Below are positions 55,155 to 64,000 of a stretch of 64,000 bases of DNA, in pieces (within the stretch, counting starts at the first letter, position 1; each line of letters starts with the position of its first letter). The position numbers and the translations under genes were made by a program. Source of the stretch: Deinococcus sonorensis KR-87 (GTDB lineage Bacteria > Deinococcota > Deinococci > Deinococcales > Deinococcaceae). The notes beneath the pieces were generated by a model. The model made no database searches, was not told the DNA's origin, and was given only the letters and a program-made list of their open reading frames with translations. The stretch lies in contig NZ_CP158301.1 of assembly GCF_040256395.1 (NCBI RefSeq), positions 12,497 through 76,496 on the forward strand, read 5' to 3'.

Positions 55155-55447
55155 GGCGGAATGCTACGCCCTGGTTTACACAGAAGTCTGAATGCCGTGG
55201 CACGATGCGGCACCAGCGACACGACGTGGCGCATCGGAGATCGCACGCCGCGAGGCCATGGCCAGCAGGCGAGCGCGTCATGGTCCAAAGCGCGGGGACG
55301 TGTCCAGACCAGGTGGAGCCACGGGCGATCCAGGGAGGTGAAGCCACCTCCTGGGACCAGGATGTTGAGCAGCACCCTGATGCTCAGGCGGGGTGGCTTC
55401 TGGGTGGGTTCGGTCGTCGCATCTTCGAGTGTGTGCGGGGCTCGCCG
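55155..55447. other. Intergenic, no gene recognised
   Basis: 293 bases. Only frames antisense or offset to the flanking lipoprotein gene; no terminator or repeat was identified. Confidence 0.4.
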
Positions 55448-56218
55448 TCAGGAGCCGGGGGTGGGCGCCATGAACCAGTACTGCTCCCACACGGTGTTGG
55501 CCATCGGTCCGGGCACATTCGCAGCGGTATTCGTTTGCCTCCGGCGGCCGTCCGGGAACACCGTGAACGTCTTCGTGGTGGCCAGGGTGTTCCAGCCGGC
55601 GTGCACCGTCAGGTCCATCCTGGAGGTGCCGACGTACTGGGTCTGCGTGTCGGTGCACGTCATCGTGCGGGTGAGGTGGGCCGGCACATCGGCGTACATC
55701 CACAACAGGTAGCGCGCGTCCTCGGTAGTGGACCCGTCGAGGTTCCGGGTGGTGCGGTGCGTGACGGCCTGCGCCCAGCTCCGCGTCGTGCGGGCGTCCT
55801 TGTCGCCCGCGAAGTACAGCCCGTTGACGATGACGGTCTGGAGGGTGGGGGGCGTCGTCTCCAGCTGATCGCTGCACTCTTCGCTGAGCGGCGCGGGCGC
55901 GGGGACATACGGCGTGAGGTAGGGGCGGACGGCGGTGGCGCTGGGGAACGCGAGCGTGAACGTCCCGTCCGCCGCGACGTGCATGCTGGTGGGCATCTCC
56001 TGCTGGGGCCCGAGTTCAGCGGTGGTGATGTCCAGCGCCGTGATGACGGCGGTGCCTGGGCTGATGAGGGCGTCCTGACCGATGATGCGGCCGTGCACGA
56101 TCATGTTCGGGTCGGTGGTGAGGTCAGGCATCGGGGGGTGCCGGTCGCCGCCGAGTCCGCAGCCTGCGAGGAGGAGCGTCAGGGCCGCGAGGGCGGCTGT
56201 GGGGAGGAGGGTCTTCAC
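55448..56218 (-). CDS. Lipoprotein, 256 residues, unknown
   Basis: GTG start chosen so that the protein begins with a signal peptide and lipobox (MKTLLPTAALAALTLLLAGC). The in-frame ATG 48 codons earlier would put an arginine-rich stretch before it. The mature part contains PNMIVHGRIIGQDALISPGT, a beta-sandwich-like start, and paired cysteines later. No family recognised. Confidence 0.65.
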   Translation of the reverse strand: MKTLLPTAALAALTLLLAGCGLGGDRHPPMPDLTTDPNMIVHGRIIGQDALISPGTAVITALDITTAELGPQQEMPTSMHVAADGTFTLAFPSATAVRPYLTPYVPAPAPLSEECSDQLETTPPTLQTVIVNGLYFAGDKDARTTRSWAQAVTHRTTRNLDGSTTEDARYLLWMYADVPAHLTRTMTCTDTQTQYVGTSRMDLTVHAGWNTLATTKTFTVFPDGRRRQTNTAANVPGPMANTVWEQYWFMAPTPGS

Positions 56219-56715
56219 TTGGGCACTGTAGCGGAGGGCCCGGCGCGTGGAGGCCACACGTGCGACCCAGGGAGGTGCCGGCTGGGGGACGGGAGAGGCA
56301 CGCTCACGCCGGGCCCTGGTGGTCCGGCGCCGTCGAGGGGGTGCGGTGAGCTCGAACGTCATCCTTCCGTATCACTCGACGCCCGGGTGTCCCGGCTGAC
56401 CACCCGGGGCCGGGGCGGGGCGCGGTGGCCAGCCCTGGCCGCCCCAGCGAGCCGTGGCGTGCGGCCGGTTCATCCAAGCGTGCTGTGGTGAACAGCCGAG
56501 CTGCGGTGAGCCCAGCGTGTGGATGAGCGTCACCTGATTTCTATATGGCCGCTCAGGGCGGCCACGTTCCTCCAGGCCTCCCTGATCAGATACACCCTCA
56601 AAGAAGTCTTTCCGCCCAGGTGAGCACGGGTCTTGATGGTGTCGGACACACCTTCCTTGGACGATCGACAGGTCAAGTGAACATCGTTCCGGGTGAACGG
56701 TCTACTGTGGAGGAG
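56219..56715. other. Divergent intergenic region, no gene recognised
   Basis: 497 bases between the lipoprotein and the peptidase genes. It presumably holds both promoters; none matched the consensus well enough to call. Confidence 0.4.
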
Positions 56716-58002
56716 ATGGACGACCCGGATGCCCAGGACAGGCGAGGCCGGCCCGGTGGGCCACCGCCCGCCACCGTCCAGTCGGCTGACGAGTGGCTGG
56801 ACGAGTACACCGTGTTGAACCTGCGCCTCAACCGCTGCATCACCGCGCAGATCGGCGATGACTCCCTGCTCGACTACGTTGGCCCCGCCGAGCACGCCAT
56901 GCGGGTCCGGCAGGAACCTGAGCCTGCACCCGCACACCTGATCCTCGACGCGCAACGGCTCCGTCAGACCCTGCCCGCTCAGGGCTTCGAGCCCGCCCGC
57001 GCCGCGCATCTCCTCAAGCTGGTCCGCGCGCTGGACAGCGTGGCGCGCCGCGTGGCGGGGGAAGCCGTGTCGCTGCGCGAGCAGGCGCTCGACTGGTTCG
57101 ATCTCCACGTCGACTACGTGCCTGACCATCACTTCACGCTGGCCCATGCCATGTACGACGACGCGCTGCCGGGCACGGGCGACGTGATGGGCCGCCTGCA
57201 TCGCTGGCGGGCCCATCACACCCTTCCGGAGGGCCGGCGGCAGCTGCTGCGGCCCGTGATGCAGCGGGCGCTCGACGAGTCCAGGCGACGGACCCGCCGG
57301 ATGGTGCCGCTGCCCAGCGACGAAGAGGTGGGCATCGCGACCCTGCAGGATCAACCGTTCCGCGCGGTCGCCGCGTACCACGGCAACTATCGGTCGCAGA
57401 TCCTGATCAACGAGACGCTGCCGTTCAACCTGGCTGAACTGCTGTACGTGGTGTGCCATGAGGGGTACCCGGGTCACCTGGCGGAACTCGTCCTGAAAGA
57501 ACAGCACCTGACCCGGCAACGCGGGTACCGGGAGCAGCAGGTCGGGTTCCTGCTGACTCCGCCCTTCGTGATCAGCGAAGGCCTCGCGCTGTGGGCGCAC
57601 CGGCTGGCGTTTCCCGACGACGAGGCGGAGCGCTGGTTGGCCGCGCAGGTGTACCGCGAGGTGGGGATCGCGCCGGATGGGTCGCGGCTGTCCCGGGTGC
57701 TGCAGGCCACCGATCTGTTGTGGGGCGTGCGGTGCAACGCCGCGCTGATGCTCGAGGATGGCCGTTCCGAACGGGAGACGGTCCACTACCTGAAGCACTA
57801 CGCCCTGATGGATGATGCAGCGGCCAGCCGCACCGTGAGCGGCCTGCGGCTGCCGATGCGGGAGGCGTACATCTTCACGTACCACCACGGTCTGCAGCTG
57901 CTGGAGCCCTGGCTTGGCGCCGGCGAGCCGGCCCGGGCGCTGACGCGGCTGCTGACGCGGCAGGTCCTGCCCTCGACGCTGGGTGACGTGCTGTCCACCT
58001 GA
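56716..58002 (+). CDS. Putative zinc metallopeptidase (HExxxGH, DUF885-like)
   Basis: A 428-residue protein. VVCHEGYPGHLAELVLKE holds an HExxxGH zinc motif, and VISEGLALWAHRLAFPDDEA supplies a likely glutamate ligand, as in gluzincin-type DUF885 proteins. Helical throughout, cytoplasmic, no signal peptide. GGAGG lies immediately upstream of the ATG (MDDPDAQ). Substrate unknown. Confidence 0.75.
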   Translation: MDDPDAQDRRGRPGGPPPATVQSADEWLDEYTVLNLRLNRCITAQIGDDSLLDYVGPAEHAMRVRQEPEPAPAHLILDAQRLRQTLPAQGFEPARAAHLLKLVRALDSVARRVAGEAVSLREQALDWFDLHVDYVPDHHFTLAHAMYDDALPGTGDVMGRLHRWRAHHTLPEGRRQLLRPVMQRALDESRRRTRRMVPLPSDEEVGIATLQDQPFRAVAAYHGNYRSQILINETLPFNLAELLYVVCHEGYPGHLAELVLKEQHLTRQRGYREQQVGFLLTPPFVISEGLALWAHRLAFPDDEAERWLAAQVYREVGIAPDGSRLSRVLQATDLLWGVRCNAALMLEDGRSERETVHYLKHYALMDDAAASRTVSGLRLPMREAYIFTYHHGLQLLEPWLGAGEPARALTRLLTRQVLPSTLGDVLST

Positions 58003-58093
58003 ACGCGCCGCACGGTGCCCTTCCGTGGCCGGATGCCCTGGACGGCCGTTGTCCGCCGAGGCCACCGACGAGCCCCAGCCGGGGTCGTCACGC

Positions 58094-58456
58094 TCAGCGG
58101 GTGATCTCGTCAATCAGCAGGTCGGCTTTGACGTACGCGCCCTGCCGCATCGGCTGGAACCCGAGGTTCGAGGTGAACCCCAGGAAGTTGTAGCCGGCGG
58201 TCAGGCCCCAGCCGGGGAACGGCACCACGGTCGCCTCGATGCCCAGGCGGGTGGCGAGGGCGCTGCCGGTCTGGAAGAGGGCGCCCGCCCCCGCCCCGAG
58301 GGCGAAGCGGTCGTTCACCCAGTAGCGGGCATTCACCGCGCCCTGAACGGTCGGCGCGGATCCAGTGAGCGGCACCGAGAACGCCAGGCCTTCTTTCAGC
58401 TCGAGGCGCGACCGGTTCAGGTCCACCACCGGGGTGCCCTGGGCGGTGAGCGTCAC
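58094..58456 (-). pseudogene. C-terminal part of an outer-membrane-like beta protein
   Basis: From a GTG at 58456 the frame gives 120 residues with alternating amphipathic strands (YWVNDRFALGAGAGALF; WGLTAGYNFLGFTSN). Coding character continues upstream to about 58540 (LELEQRPDFRDDATRQDDAR) and then ends without a start, so the N-terminus is missing. Probably the tail of an envelope protein. Confidence 0.5.
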
Positions 58457-58542
58457 CCGCGCGTCGTCCTGACGGGTGGCGTCATCCCGGAAGTCCGGGC
58501 GCTGTTCGAGTTCCAGTTCTCCGCAACGCGCGGAGCTGATGC

Positions 58543-58730
58543 GTGGAGTGCAGCAGGGTGACTGGCGCAGACTGCGAGCAGGTCAGCGGCGGGTGGAACT
58601 GCACCCTCGGGGACGTGGCCGGCGGCAAGGATGCCCTGAAGGTGACCGGCCCGGTGAACACCTGGAGCGTCACGTACGACACCAGGGCGTCAGGGAACAG
58701 GCCCATCTCTATCCAACCGTTCTTCGCCGT
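58543..58730 (+). pseudogene. Fragment of a secreted beta-rich protein
   Basis: The reading GGWNCTLGDVAGGKDALKV to SVTYDTRASGNRPISIQPFF is protein-like and then runs into the converging VOC gene. It abuts the fragment on the other strand, so two truncated genes meet at about 58540. Confidence 0.35.
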
Positions 58731-58753
58731 CCTTCAGGAGTGGAGTGGGCCGT

Positions 58754-59101
58754 TCAGGCCTCGTAGAACCCGAGCCGGTGTCCATCGGGGGTGCGAACTG
58801 TGAACGTGCGGCCGAAGGGCATGTCGTGCGGGGGGTCGACGATGTCCGCCCCTCGCTCCACGAGTTCGGTGTGGTACCGCTCCACATCCGGGACGATGAA
58901 ATAGACGCTGACGCCGGTGCCCAGGGGTGGGGTCAGACCCGCGTCCGTGCGAAGCGCGAGCCCAGCTCCGCTGGCCTGCACAAAGGCGTTCGCGCCGGGG
59001 CGTTCCTCAGTGACCTCAAAGCCCAGCACCTCGGTGAAGTAGGTGCGGGCGGCGGGGTAATCGGGCGTGTGCAACGTGACGAACGCGAGGATGGTTTTCA
59101 T
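58754..59101 (-). CDS. VOC/glyoxalase-family protein
   Basis: A 115-residue single-chain VOC domain: DYPAARTYFTEVLGFEVTEE, VSVYFIVPDVERYHTELVER and RTFTVRTPDGHRLGFYEA follow the beta-alpha-beta-beta-beta pattern, with the terminal E before GH-like metal position. Family members bind drugs or act as dioxygenases or lyases; the substrate is unknown. Confidence 0.8.
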   Translation of the reverse strand: MKTILAFVTLHTPDYPAARTYFTEVLGFEVTEERPGANAFVQASGAGLALRTDAGLTPPLGTGVSVYFIVPDVERYHTELVERGADIVDPPHDMPFGRTFTVRTPDGHRLGFYEA

Positions 59102-59469
59102 GCCCCCATTTTTTGCCCGTTCTCTGTCAGCGCTCTGTCAGGAGCGTCGTCGCCAATGAGGACTCGAGTGGGGCGTCCGCGGGGATCAGATGCTCTCCGA
59201 GTCTTTGACTTCATCGTTGCCACCTGCTGAGGAGTCACATTTTGAATATGTTTCGAGAACATGCTCCTCGACGAAGCGTACGGTCTTGAAGGAATGGCAC
59301 GAACATCATCGGCAAGATGCTGCCGATCTCCGCGGAGCCCTATGAGGCTCCTGGAGGAACGATGTCGAACCGTCGTCCAGCAACTCACCGGCGCGTCTCT
59401 CCTCAACGGTGAAGCGCCTGGGGCCACAATTGCACCGCCTCCCCGAACCGGGCCTGACCCCGCTGGCCG
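59102..59469. other. No firm gene (368 bp)
   Basis: A minus-strand frame ending with an ATGA overlap at the VOC start (reading HIQNVTPQQVATMKSKTRRA) might be the tail of an upstream gene, but its composition is not convincing. Nothing else is recognised. Confidence 0.35.
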
Positions 59470-59746
59470 TCAGCGCTCGCCGGAGTGGGCCTGGATGGCC
59501 TCCACGCTCTCCTCCACGGTCAGGACGGAGGTGTCCAGCCAGAACCCCAGGCGGGGGGTGGCCTCACGCAAGGCTCGGTCGAGGTCCTGAGGCGTCCACG
59601 CGCCGTAGCCGCGCTTGCCGCGCCCGGCTTCGCGGGCCATCACCACCTCCGGTGCCGGGCAGAGCACGACCAGCCGCAGCGGGTGGCCGGCATAGAGGGC
59701 GATCACGTCGGAGAGCACGGAACCGAGGATGACGTCCTGCACCACC
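59470..59746 (-). pseudogene. P-loop phosphotransferase-like gene, 5' end lost to IS6 copy 3
   Basis: About 92 codons of the C-terminal half of an AAA/chloramphenicol-phosphotransferase-like kinase: VVQDVILGSVLSDVIALYAG, LRLVVLCPAPEVVMARE and GYGAW, ending TVEESVEAIQAH. The P-loop half would have been encoded beyond 59746 and is absent. Non-functional. Confidence 0.65.
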
Positions 59747-60557
59747 GGTTGTGGCAAGTTGTCGGGATAGGGTGAAGCGGTGCTGAGCGGTCAGAAGTTC
59801 CCTGGGTATCGGTTCCCCCTCCCGATCATTGGTTACGCGGTTTGGCTCTATCACCGCTTCACCCTGAGTTACCGGGATGTCGAAGAACTCCTGCTGGAAC
59901 GGGGTATTGCCGTGACGCGTGAGTCCATTCGGACGTGGTGCATCAAGTTCAGTGACCTCTTCGCGCAGGGCCTCCGCCACCGAGAACCCCGACGGGGTTC
60001 TCGGTGGCAGCTCGACGAGATGTGTGTGGACGTCGGCGGGGTCAACCACTGGTTGTGGCGGGCCGTGGATGAACACGGAGCCGTATTGGACGTCTTCCTT
60101 CAGCAACGCCGTGACACCGAGGCCGCCAGATCGTTTTTCTGCCGACTGCTGAGGGAATATGACGTACCGGAGGTCATTCACACTGACAAGCTCTGGAGCT
60201 ATGGGGCAGCGCTGCGGGCACTCCCCGTGCTCCATGCCGTGGAGCATGTTCAGGTCGTCTCGACCGCCCGTTGCAACAACCTGATTGAGCAGTCCCATCG
60301 CGCCACACGGCGCCAGGAACGGCAACAGCGAGGGTTCAGATCACGAAAACGAGCACAGACCTTCCTCGACCTGCACGCCCGAATCATGAATCTCCACCAC
60401 CTTGCCCGCTCCACCGTTCCCGCTCGCCACCGTCGTCATTACCAGAAGGTCGCCTTCAGGACGTGGCAAGAGACCATGTGGCAGGCGGCCTAATCTTCAG
60501 GCCGTCTGCCTTCCCGAGGCCCCTCTGCTTCTTGGAGGGCAACAACTTGCCACAACC
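59747..60557 (+). mobile_element. IS6-family insertion sequence, copy 3 (811 bp)
   Basis: Same element as copies 1 and 2 but inverted. Flanking 8-mers GCACCACC and GTGAAGGT do not match each other or, directly or as complements, those of the other copies. Confidence 0.9.
59780..60493 (+). CDS. IS6-family transposase (copy 3)
   Basis: Full-length 237-residue transposase, identical in sequence to copies 1 and 2, with D79, D136 and E170 present. See copy 1. Confidence 0.92.
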   Translation: MLSGQKFPGYRFPLPIIGYAVWLYHRFTLSYRDVEELLLERGIAVTRESIRTWCIKFSDLFAQGLRHREPRRGSRWQLDEMCVDVGGVNHWLWRAVDEHGAVLDVFLQQRRDTEAARSFFCRLLREYDVPEVIHTDKLWSYGAALRALPVLHAVEHVQVVSTARCNNLIEQSHRATRRQERQQRGFRSRKRAQTFLDLHARIMNLHHLARSTVPARHRRHYQKVAFRTWQETMWQAA

Positions 60558-60818
60558 GTGAAGGTGATATGCCTTTTCTCTCTATTCCCTGCGCGGCGGA
60601 AAAACGTTTCCTACAAGCGTGGGGCGATCGGAGCTGAGGCTGGAAACTTTTGTTCCCTTCATCTATGAGGTGATACAGCGACTCCAATCAAACTGGTACG
60701 ATTGCCATTCGTTTCTGAAGAACATGGTGTGACGTTGAATCAGGCACCCGCCTCGCATGGGGTTGTAACACAGAAAGGAGGAGGGCGCTCACAACTCTGT
60801 TGATTCACCCTAGTCTGC

Positions 60819-61440
60819 TTAGAGATCGGCGAGTTCATCCGCGAGGTCGTCCGCCGGGACCTCGACGTAGGCGCGGGTGGTGTTGACGCTCGCATGTCCG
60901 AGGTGATGCGCCACGCGAGCGAAGTTCCGGGTGCGTTTGTACAGGAGTGTCCCGTTGTACTTCCGGTAGGGGTGGAATCCCGTCCACTTCAACCCCTCCT
61001 GTTCCATCAGTCGCCTGAGGTGGTAGGCCGCGCCCGAGTGGGCGCGGTAGGTGAAGAGCCGGCCGTCCTGCCGCTGGCTGGTGTGGTCCTGCAACGCCTC
61101 GAGCAGCGTCCCAGAGATGCCGACGATCCGGATTTTGTCTCCCTTGCTCCGGACAGTGAGGCGACGGTTGCCCGAATCAATGTCCTTCCAGGTCAGCTTC
61201 AAAGCCTCTTCGATCCGGCTTGGGCCGTCAGGAGGATCAGGATCCGCAGGTCGGTGCGCTGCTCCCGTTCGGCGGCCGCGAGGGCGCGGTGCACCACAGT
61301 CTCCCAGTACGGTGGGCGTTTGCTGATGGCGTCGGTGCGGTCCCTGTCTGGTTTAGCGGCTCGAGCACAGACCCGGCGGTCGAGACCGCCCAGTGGTGGG
61401 GAGCGACATTGATAGGTGCATCGGGACGGCAGTGCTCTCC
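60819..61440 (-). pseudogene. Tyrosine recombinase/integrase, frameshifted and N-terminally truncated
   Basis: The C-terminal 127 residues carry a tyrosine recombinase active site: HPYRKYNG, then HHLGHASVNTTRAYVEV with the nucleophilic tyrosine. Upstream, in another frame, comes DAISKRPPYWETVVHRALAA to ILILLTAQAG; a one-base change near 61220 joins it to SRIEEALKLTWKD. The N-terminal arm/core-binding domain is missing. It may be a relic of the agent that brought this DNA. Confidence 0.7.
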
Positions 61441-61566
61441 ACCGTCCGCATCTTTCGTTACGTGGATTGTTTCCTGTGCCTTCTTCCTCATAAACTAGAG
61501 ACCAAAAAATCTCATGCTTGAGAAGCAGCAGATTGATGTCGGGGGGGTGAAGTGGAGCCCGCTGAA

Positions 61567-64000
61567 ATGTCGTTCTGGAGTCAGGTTCCGAAGGCCGTCC
61601 GTCACGAGCTCATCCGCCTGGAGTTACTTGGTCGACTCGCTGACCACGAGGGTCAGCTCACCGTCCTGATTGCACCTGGCGGATACGGCAAAACCACCCT
61701 CCTGGCACAGCATGCGCGCAGATTCGAGGGCCGTGCGGTCTGGCTGACCCTGGGCCCGGATGATGCCGACCCGCTGGTGCTTTCTCAACACCTGGTGGGG
61801 GCGCTCCGGAAGGTGATGCCGACCCTACGGCTGGAGGCGTGGGAACAGCTCTCCCACGTCGGAGGATCAGCTGAAGGGCTGGCGACAGCCCTCGCCCACG
61901 ACCTGACCCGCAGCACCACCAACTTCGAGTTCATCCTAGACGGAAGCGACTCGCTGATGAGCGCAGCGGGACGCTGGTTGGCCCAATGGATGAACAGCCT
62001 GACCGAAGGGCACCGGGTGCTGCTCGCGGGTCGCGCCGAGCCTCCGATCGGCCTGGCGCACCGGGTGGCCCGCGGAGACGCCCAGTTGATTGGCCTCAAG
62101 GATCTGGCCTTCAGCGCCATGGAGACCGCCGAGTGCCTGACCCGGAGCGGGGACGGATTCGATGTCGAAGTCATTCACGCTCGCCTGGAAGGCTGGCCGG
62201 TCGGAGTCGCGCTGGTCGGGAGCGGCGCATCTCCCCAACTCACCCCCGCGGATCTGCTGGAGGATGTGCTCGCTCACCTGCCCGTGTCCCTGCAGCAGGC
62301 GCTGCCGGAAGCGAGTGTGCTGGACGTGTGGGATGAAGCACAGGCCACGCAGTTCGGCCTTGCCCTGCCGGACGGCTGGGTTCAGACCGTGCGGCAGGCC
62401 GGACTGCCCCTGATGCCCCTGGGAGGCAGTTACCGACCCCACCAGTTGCTGCGGGAAGTGCTCGACGCCAGGCTGCGGCGACAGCATTCCCGCTTTCAAG
62501 CTCTCCACCTCCGGATCGGGAACCAGGCGGAGCAGTCGGGTCACCGGCTGCAGGCACTGGAGCACTACCGTTTGGCCGGGGCCTACGAGCAGGCCCTCCT
62601 CCTGGCCAGGGACCTGGCAGACGAGTACGAGAACCGCTGGGAATATCAACTGGTGCGCCGGGTGTTGGAGGTGTTCCCAGAGCAGCACTTGCCTCCCGAC
62701 CTTCGGAGGTTGCTGGGGCACGCGCTGTTGGAAACAGGGGAAGGGACACGCGGCGAAGAACTGCTGTACCGGCTGCGTCAAGCCCGGCAGAACAGTCCGG
62801 GCCTGCTGCGTTCCCTGGCGGTGCTCGCCTCCCGCGCCGGCCAGGTGGACCGCCTGTTGCAGCTCGTCGAGGAAGGCCTCGCCCTGGCAGCGCTGCCCAG
62901 GGACCGGCGCCGGTTCCTGCTGCTGAAGGCCCACGCACTCCGGCAAGCGGACCGCTTTGACGAAGCGCTGCTGGTCGCACAGGAGGTTGCCGCGCTGGCC
63001 GAGCGCGCAGGGGACCTCGTGGACTACGGCGCGGCACTCGGTCAGCTGGAGCAGGCGTACAACGCTCTGGGGCGCCTGCCGGAGAGCGAAGCGGCCCTCC
63101 GGCAGGCGCTGGACGTGTACGCCCGGCTCGGCATGCCCGGACGGATGCCGCAGCTGCTGATCAACCTGGCGGGGTTGTTGCTGAAACAGGGCCAGCATGA
63201 CGCGGCCCTCGTGCAACTGGACTCGGCCGCTTCCAGCGCGGAACAGGAACAAGGCACCGACCTGGCCCTGCTGCACGAAACCCGCGGTGATGTCTTCCTC
63301 TGGCGGTCACAGCATGCCCTGGCGGTGGAGCACTACCGGCGGGCCCAGGAGCTGTGCGACCAGCTCAGGATTTCCATCCTCTCGCTGCGCATCGCCCCTA
63401 AACTCTGTCAGGCGGCGCTCCCACTGGGCCGCCTGGAGGTGGTGGATCACGCCTTGAACACCCTGAACCAGGCGGTCAGGGCGGGACTCCCCACCGCCGA
63501 AGCCAACCAGAAGGTCTGCATCGGCCTTCTCGCTCGGCACGAGCAGCGCTGGACGGCGGCCCTGGAGGCCCTGGCCGAAGCCAGAGCGTTCAGGGCTGAC
63601 CTGGGCACCGCGATCGGGCACCGGGCGGTGGTGTACCACGCCGAGGCGTGCTGGCGCGCGGGTCGGTTTGACCGGTCCGGTGCCACAGCGCTGGACCACG
63701 ACCTGGCAGACGCCCAACCGTTTCACTTCCTGCCGGAGGACGCACCGCTCCTCGAACAACTGAGCCGGCGGTGCATCGACCTGCAGGCACCCATCGTCGC
63801 CCTGAACCGACTGACCTCCGACGCCCCGTCCAAGCTCACCACTGAAGTTCCCGCTCCACCGGTGCTCTCCCTCCGCACACTGGGCACGCTGCAGGTCCAC
63901 GTGGCCGGCACCGCAGTTCATATTCCACTGCGCAAGTCGGCGGAGGTGCTGATCTGGCTGGCCCTGTACGGCCCGAGTTCCCGCGACCAGATGATCGCCG
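61567..64000 (+). CDS. MalT-like AAA/TPR regulator with OmpR/BTAD-type C-terminus (partial)
   Basis: 811 codons are visible before the window ends. APGGYGKTTLLAQHARRF (about residues 37-55) is a STAND/MalT P-loop; a hydrophobic FEFILDGSD is the Walker B-like strand. Residues about 310-740 are TPR-like helical repeats. From about 765, LSLRTLGTLQVHVAGTAVHI and RKSAEVLIWLALYG begin a SARP-type winged-helix/BTAD output domain. Such proteins sense a ligand through the TPR region and activate transcription. ATG 61567 was chosen; an in-frame GTG at 61552 is possible. Confidence 0.8.
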   Translation, partial: MSFWSQVPKAVRHELIRLELLGRLADHEGQLTVLIAPGGYGKTTLLAQHARRFEGRAVWLTLGPDDADPLVLSQHLVGALRKVMPTLRLEAWEQLSHVGGSAEGLATALAHDLTRSTTNFEFILDGSDSLMSAAGRWLAQWMNSLTEGHRVLLAGRAEPPIGLAHRVARGDAQLIGLKDLAFSAMETAECLTRSGDGFDVEVIHARLEGWPVGVALVGSGASPQLTPADLLEDVLAHLPVSLQQALPEASVLDVWDEAQATQFGLALPDGWVQTVRQAGLPLMPLGGSYRPHQLLREVLDARLRRQHSRFQALHLRIGNQAEQSGHRLQALEHYRLAGAYEQALLLARDLADEYENRWEYQLVRRVLEVFPEQHLPPDLRRLLGHALLETGEGTRGEELLYRLRQARQNSPGLLRSLAVLASRAGQVDRLLQLVEEGLALAALPRDRRRFLLLKAHALRQADRFDEALLVAQEVAALAERAGDLVDYGAALGQLEQAYNALGRLPESEAALRQALDVYARLGMPGRMPQLLINLAGLLLKQGQHDAALVQLDSAASSAEQEQGTDLALLHETRGDVFLWRSQHALAVEHYRRAQELCDQLRISILSLRIAPKLCQAALPLGRLEVVDHALNTLNQAVRAGLPTAEANQKVCIGLLARHEQRWTAALEALAEARAFRADLGTAIGHRAVVYHAEACWRAGRFDRSGATALDHDLADAQPFHFLPEDAPLLEQLSRRCIDLQAPIVALNRLTSDAPSKLTTEVPAPPVLSLRTLGTLQVHVAGTAVHIPLRKSAEVLIWLALYGPSSRDQMIA

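Noticed and set aside
53885..56491. 868-codon plus-strand open frame
   Set aside because: It is antisense to nucS and the lipoprotein gene, has low-complexity arginine/glycine composition and no ribosome site; typical of GC-rich DNA.
56530..58113. 527-codon minus-strand open frame
   Set aside because: It is the complement of the HEGYPGH peptidase gene and lacks protein-like features.
47655..60557. Composite transposon made of inverted IS6 copies 2 and 3
   Set aside because: Outer 8-bp flanks (ACTTGCCG and GTGAAGGT) do not match, so there is no evidence that the 12.9-kb unit moved as one; independent insertions and rearrangement are as likely.

Overview
The window looks like part of a secondary replicon (plasmid or megaplasmid) of a Deinococcus-type bacterium. 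Pointers are the high GC content, a RepA-type initiator next to ten iterons, a NucS-type endonuclease, NPCBM and delta-60-repeat lipoproteins, an XRE-ImmA/IrrE protein, and a dense load of IS6, IS630, IS701 and ISL3 elements and decayed genes. The genus is an inference from gene content; no rRNA or tRNA was found.

Layout. 1-3356 (minus strand): a compact operon encoding a ubiquitin-like protein, an E2-like protein, a JAB/JAMM peptidase and an E1-like enzyme, followed by a frameshifted gene and a gene running out of the window. It belongs to the bacterial ubiquitination-like (Bil/BUB-type) operons. 3628-7862 (plus): XRE-ImmA regulator, HipA-like kinase and DUF3037 protein, then an Abi_2-type abortive-infection protein, so the first 8 kb read as a defence/stress island. 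7933-9592: a methyltransferase fragment cut by an IS6-family element. 9597-17012: a metabolic/regulatory cassette with an alpha/beta hydrolase, a minus-strand operon (DUF2255 pseudogene, cyclophilin-like protein, cupin, AraC regulator) and a divergent plus-strand operon (SDR, MFS, zinc alcohol dehydrogenase, SDR remnant). A 42-bp sequence occurs in both control regions. 17027-21541: hypothetical and secreted proteins, a tandem GNAT and a 2H-type protein.

21742-30183 is rich in IS630 and IS701 sequences and carries two divergent paralogous NPCBM lipoproteins. 28490-31587 holds small orphan genes ending in an Imm7-type immunity gene. 31742-36399 is the replication region: an LRV-repeat protein, an inverted array of 15-bp repeats, ten iterons and repA. 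36400-39778 has a secreted leishmanolysin-like peptidase and an operon with a GIY-YIG-domain protein and an unknown partner. 40258-46964 has three co-directional genes, two of them very large and unrecognised, one with a six-repeat propeller-like region; with the GIY-YIG operon these are the best candidates for something undescribed.

46986-60557 lies between an ISL3 remnant and inverted IS6 copies. It carries envelope and secreted proteins, an aminoglycoside-phosphotransferase-like protein, NucS, a gluzincin-like peptidase, a VOC protein and gene fragments. 60819-64000 has a frameshifted tyrosine recombinase and the first 811 codons of a MalT-like AAA/TPR regulator with an OmpR/BTAD-type C-terminus. 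Overall this is an accessory region assembled by repeated insertion: intact defence, transport and regulatory modules sit among about fifteen truncated or frameshifted genes.
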